DNA of 46,831 bases from DCFW01 sp963790715 (GTDB taxonomy: Bacteria > Bacteroidota > Bacteroidia > Bacteroidales > Bacteroidaceae), in assembly GCA_963790715.1 (NCBI GenBank), contig CAWBPN010000019.1, positions 1 through 46,831 on the forward strand. Reading direction: 5' to 3'. Of this stretch, positions 42,463 through 46,831 are shown piece by piece. The position numbers and the translations under genes are program-made. The first letter of the stretch is position 1. Every line of letters starts with the position of its first letter. The notes beneath the pieces were generated by a model. The model was not told the origin of the DNA, ran no database searches, and saw only the letters and a list, made by a program, of their open reading frames with translations.

Positions 42463-43332
42463 ATGATACTGATAGCAGATAGTGGTTTTACAAAAACAGA
42501 CTGGTCGCTCGTTAAAGGTCGTAGTAGCGTTAAACGTTTGCGTACAAAAGGGTTAAATCCTTATTTTCAGACAAAGAATGAGATGGAGGAATATATAACC
42601 TTATCGTTGGCACATAACATTGATTGTGAATGTGTTGAATCTGTTTACTTTTATGGTGCCGTGTGTAATGCTGCAAATATAATGCAAGTAATTAATGGTC
42701 TTATCAATAAATTTTCTAAAGCTATAAAAATTGAGGCGCATTCTGATGTTATGGCTGCTGCCAGAGCACTGTGTGGGCATGAATCGGGCATTGCATGCAT
42801 ACTTGGAGCAAGTTCAAACTCATGTCTCTATGATGGAAAGTCTGTCATCTCAAATGTGTCGCCTTTAGGTTATATACTTGGTGATGAGGGAAGTGGGGCT
42901 GTTTTAGGCAAATTGTTTTTAAGTGATTTGTTGAAGAATAGATTATCCGAAACATTGAAATCCGCATTCTTTGAAGAAATGAAGCTGAGTGCGGTTACTG
43001 TTATGGACAGAGTTTATCGTCAACCGTTCCCCAACAGGTTTTTGACTAGCTTATGTCCTTTCATTCTGAAACATATCGAAGATGAATCTCTTTATCATTT
43101 AGTTTATAATAGTTTTTATTCTTTTGTAATGCGCAACATTGCGCAGTATGAAGGCTATAAGTCGTTACCGATTAATTTTGTGGGTTCAATAGCTTTTCAT
43201 TTTAAGAACGTACTGATTAATGTACTTTCTGATTTGAACTTAAATGTCGGTAGAATTGAACGAAGTCCGGTACGTGGTTTGATAAAATATCATACATCAA
43301 AAGATTCGTATTCGCAAAAATCTTCACAATAA
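42463..43332 (+). CDS. BadF/BadG/BcrA-family kinase (N-acetylglucosamine kinase-like)
   Basis: A 289-aa ASKHA-fold ATPase. The phosphate-1 motif ADSGFTKTDWSLV is at the N-terminus, and the second-domain words are SDVMAAARALCG, IACILGASSNSCLYDG and the adenosine-type GYILGDEGSGAVLGK. In Bacteroidales this family is usually annotated as N-acetylglucosamine kinase-like, phosphorylating amino sugars in the cytoplasm, perhaps for cell-wall recycling. Length is normal (280-300 aa). It is monocistronic with its own promoter. The substrate is inferred only from the family. Confidence 0.88.
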   Translation: MILIADSGFTKTDWSLVKGRSSVKRLRTKGLNPYFQTKNEMEEYITLSLAHNIDCECVESVYFYGAVCNAANIMQVINGLINKFSKAIKIEAHSDVMAAARALCGHESGIACILGASSNSCLYDGKSVISNVSPLGYILGDEGSGAVLGKLFLSDLLKNRLSETLKSAFFEEMKLSAVTVMDRVYRQPFPNRFLTSLCPFILKHIEDESLYHLVYNSFYSFVMRNIAQYEGYKSLPINFVGSIAFHFKNVLINVLSDLNLNVGRIERSPVRGLIKYHTSKDSYSQKSSQ

Positions 43333-43607
43333 TCAATTTTGCACCTATTTATATTACTATCACACATCCACAATTAACAACAAAATACATTTTGCGTGTA
43401 TAGATAAATGCAAGAATTGTTCACGCAACACTCTCTTATGATACAAATCTGTTTATTCTATTCATGTTTCAGGTTGCCTGTATTCATAAGCATTACTGTG
43501 CTGAATGGCTGAAGACCTGCTATCCTTCAGGAAGCAAAATGTATCGTGAGCTATTCAGGTTAAATATGTAGCGCAACCAAAAGCTGTTGGTGTAGAAATC
43601 TCCAAGA

Positions 43608-43661
43608 GTTGGCCAAGAGATTGTCAACTGTCGACCAACAGTTCATGATCTCTTGGCCGAC
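43608..43661. repeat. 54-nt inverted repeat with nested stem
   Basis: GTTGGCCAAGAGAT (43608-43621) pairs with ATCTCTTGGCCGAC (43648-43661) with a single G-T wobble. Inside, AACTG (43626-43630) pairs with CAGTT (43639-43643). It lies 79 bp left of the 22-bp array. Confidence 0.8.
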
Positions 43662-43739
43662 ACCTTGTCATCTGTAGGCGTAGAGAATTCAGACAAGTGT
43701 AAGCTGAGATTAATTAGAGTAAAACAGAAGTTTTCGTTT

Positions 43740-43882
43740 GTCGCTACATGAAAAAAAATTTGATGCTACGTGAAAAAAAATCTGACGTAGCATGTTTTTT
43801 TATTTCATGCTCCGTGTTTTTAAAAGTCATAAAGCATGAATTTTTATTTGATGTAGCATGAGATTTTTTTTCATGCAGCATG
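43740..43882. repeat. Seven-unit array with exact 22-bp period
   Basis: Seven 11-bp quasi-palindromes start at 43740, 43762, 43784, 43806, 43828, 43850 and 43872, exactly 22 bp apart: GTCGCTACATG, GATGCTACGTG, GACGTAGCATG, CATGCTCCGTG, CATAAAGCATG, GATGTAGCATG and CATGCAGCATG. Each is followed by an 11-bp A- or T-tract (for example AAAAAAAATTT, AGATTTTTTTT). The consensus is CATG-CNG-CATG, with units read in either orientation. It is not a CRISPR: spacers are low-complexity and too short. Confidence 0.9.
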
Positions 43883-44753
43883 AATTTTTTTTGCGTTGAA
43901 GTACGACCGGAAAAGCAGAGGCTAAACGTTGGAAACACTCTTGGAAAGGATGTAAAACATGCTGGCAAAAAATGTTAAACGTACTGGGAACGAGACCCTG
44001 CGCCAGAGAGTTTCGAGTCCTCCGTCGGAGGTATTGTAATGAAATATAGCGTCAATATAATAAAAAGTTAATAATCAAGATAAAATGCGTGTTTAAGCAT
44101 CGCCAAAAATATTAGCGTGTCAAAAACATCATACCCCCATGAATACGATCTGTAGAATCAACCGTAAAAGCGACTCCGAAATAAGCCATAAAGCCAATTT
44201 TGTAAGTCTGAATATGCCCTTGTAAATCACATAAAGATGTGAGATATATCCAATCGTTCTGAAAGCTAGAAACAGACGCTCCTCTTCAGCTAATCAGCTG
44301 AAATATCCAATAAATAAAGGCAATCTGAAAGATGAATAGAACAAACAATAAATAACATAGAGAGGGAGTATAGCAAAAGTCGTCATCCGTCATTTAAGAT
44401 AATTAACCTATTCAGTAAATGAAGCCTGGTGACAACCTACGGAAACTCCAATAAAAGTCAAAAAACGTTCAGTAAAGGAGGTCAAGCTTATATATATATA
44501 AGGTATATAACCCAATAAAAAGTCTCAGCGAAAATTCCAAGCAATTATATCCCCGTAGACCACCCCCAAACCGTCGAAAGAGAGACAAGTATCACAAAGC
44601 TGCAACAAATCCAAGAAAAAAAGCAGAAAAATCGAAAAAAAATGCGTGAATAAAAAGTATCCATATAGTCAAGCTATTCAGCAAGTTACGGATGAAAGCG
44701 AGCAATAAAACCGATAAAGTGTCAGAGAAAGTTCGAAAAAAAGTGGTAAAAGA

Positions 44754-44785
44754 TTTGGAGTGTAAGTAAAAAGGCCGTACTTTTG
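44754..44785 (+). promoter_or_regulatory. Ribosomal RNA operon promoter
   Basis: TTTG (44754-44757), a 20-bp spacer and TACTTTTG (44778-44785), followed by CATCGC, match the Bacteroidota promoter. The predicted transcript start near 44792 gives a leader of about 155 nt before 16S. The AT- and A-rich DNA just upstream may act as an UP-like region. Confidence 0.8.
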
Positions 44786-44945
44786 CATCGCTTTTCCAGA
44801 AAGCGGAAAGGCGAAAGAGATCATTGAAAGGATTATAAATAAACAATTAGCAGTACAAGAGGTGAAAGTCTCAAGTCAATTTAGAAGAAGGAAAACGCGT
44901 AGCGCGTAGTAAGTCCAGGAAAGAAAAATAAAAGAAAAAATTTAT

Positions 44946-46483
<1,538 letters not shown>

Positions 46484-46737
46484 GGAAGTAAAAGACTAAA
46501 AGTGTTACGCAGAAGCCGAAAAATAAAGAGGCGAAGAGAAACGTAGCCGAATGTACTGCAAAAATTGTTTACTATTATAAAAAGATATTGTGCGGAAGTA
46601 AAACGCAAGTGAAACGAAGCACAGACGATCTATGGCATGTTGTACAGAAGAAGAAAAAGAAGAGAGATACGAGAAGTATAGAAGTATCGTATCCGGAAGT
46701 GAAAAGCAGAAGGATACGAGAAAGAGAAAGAAATAAA
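46484..46737 (+). other. 16S-23S internal spacer without tRNA genes
   Basis: This 254-bp spacer shows no tRNA-Ile or tRNA-Ala; most Bacteroidales rRNA operons carry both here. It is purine-rich on the plus strand. GATACGA (46666-46672) can pair with TCGTATC (46687-46693), which can instead pair with GGATACGA (46712-46719). The two stems are mutually exclusive and could take part in precursor processing. Confidence 0.75.
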
Positions 46738-46831
46738 GGAAGTAAGAGAAGGGCGTATGTAGGATGCCTAGTCTCTCGGAGGCGAAGAAGGACGTGATAA
46801 GCTGCGAAAAGCGACGGGGAGGAGCAAACAT
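46738..46831 (+). rRNA. 23S ribosomal RNA, 5' end (partial)
   Basis: GGATGCCTAGTCTCTCGGAGGCGAAGAAGGACGTGATAAGCTGCGAAAAGC aligns with the conserved 5' end of 23S rRNA (E. coli GGAUGCC near positions 26-32). The start is estimated by counting back about 25 nt. The gene runs off the right edge of the window. GAAGAAGGACGTG replaces the usual GATGAAGGACGTG. Confidence 0.9.

Larger units (their letters stand above)
43333..44945 (+). other. 1.6-kb region without credible genes, upstream of the rRNA operon
   Basis: No open frame here has coding character. The two candidates over 70 codons on the minus strand (43744-43968 and 44592-44846) are low-complexity shadows. From left to right it holds a 54-nt inverted repeat (43608-43661), a seven-unit 22-bp array (43740-43882), a small CCTCC/GGAGG hairpin with tRNA T-arm-like wording near 44012-44032, a purine-rich A/G stretch from about 44040, a 16-bp palindrome CTTATATATATATAAG (44487-44502), the rRNA promoter (44754-44785) and the 16S leader. 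Confidence 0.75.

Noticed and set aside
43740..43882. CRISPR array
   Set aside because: The repeats are 11 bp and the spacers are 11-bp A/T-tracts of low complexity. Units flip orientation, and no cas genes are present.
43744..43968. Minus-strand 74-codon open frame
   Set aside because: It is read through the 22-bp array and has a composition (Lys/Phe/Thr/Ser runs) produced by the repeat, with no start signal.
44789..44805. Leader hairpin CGCTTT/AAAGCG as an rRNA attenuator
   Set aside because: It overlaps the predicted transcription start, so most of one arm would not be in the RNA.
44592..44846. Minus-strand 84-codon open frame
   Set aside because: Shadow of the purine-rich rRNA upstream region: strongly biased to Phe/Leu, and it overlaps the rRNA promoter.
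46505..46831. Minus-strand 108-codon open frame and plus-strand 69-codon frame at 46588
   Set aside because: They cover the rRNA spacer and 23S 5' end; their composition mirrors the purine skew.

Overview
The window comes from a member of the order Bacteroidales (phylum Bacteroidota). The 16S gene has Bacteroidales-type sequence and ends in the ...CTGGAACACCTCC form. Many genes carry the phylum's -7 promoter element TAnnTTTG, and ribosome binding sites are weak. Typical families are present: LytTR regulators, C_GCAxxG_C_C proteins, DUF1893/ECF pairs, GH67/GH10/GH43 xylan genes and ECF sigma operons. Family-level placement is not possible by eye, because the 16S gene departs from the usual sequence at several positions that are normally invariant.

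Layout. 1-2.5 kb (minus): a Gate-family membrane protein, an arginase-fold ureohydrolase and a class C26 gamma-glutamyl hydrolase. 2.6-5.5 kb (plus): a LiaF-like membrane protein overlapping a LytTR regulator, then two acetyltransferases. 5.4-6.7 kb (minus): a small outer-membrane protein and a Crp/Fnr regulator. 6.9-11.9 kb is a redox block: DUF1893, an ECF S-component and a ferredoxin-type aldo/keto reductase on plus face a polyferredoxin and a second, Tat-exported aldo/keto reductase on minus. 12-15.4 kb: CDF metal exporter, methyltransferase and MATE exporter. 15.7-20.8 kb is housekeeping: dnaB, pheT, a YebC regulator and a small winged-helix protein. 21-25.4 kb: periplasmic histidine phosphatase, ferredoxin, MFS exporter with its AraC regulator, and a C_GCAxxG_C_C protein.

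25.5-31.2 kb is a xylan-degradation locus: alpha-glucuronidase, GPH-type symporter, GH10 xylanase and GH43 xylosidase. The last three are translationally coupled and are preceded by direct repeats phased at exactly 21 bp. 31.3-32.7 kb: rlmH and nadC, divergent. 32.9-36.1 kb: an ECF sigma operon whose second gene joins an anti-sigma-like cytoplasmic end and one membrane helix to a C-terminal eight-strand beta-barrel-like domain; a lipoprotein and a thioredoxin-like secreted protein follow. 36.3 kb: Hsp20. 36.8-42.4 kb: surface-glycan genes (flippase and three GT2 glycosyltransferases) plus ispE. 42.5 kb: a BadF/BcrA-type sugar kinase.

43.3-44.9 kb has no credible gene. It holds a large inverted repeat, a seven-unit array with an exact 22-bp period, and the rRNA promoter. 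The window ends in a 16S gene, a 254-bp spacer without tRNAs, and the first ~94 bases of 23S rRNA.

The strongest candidates for something undescribed are the 22-bp array upstream of the rRNA operon, the sigma/anti-sigma/barrel operon, the 68-nt perfect hairpin between the MATE gene and dnaB, the phased operators of the xylan locus, and the atypical 16S gene. All family assignments are from reading sequences and motifs; no database search was run.
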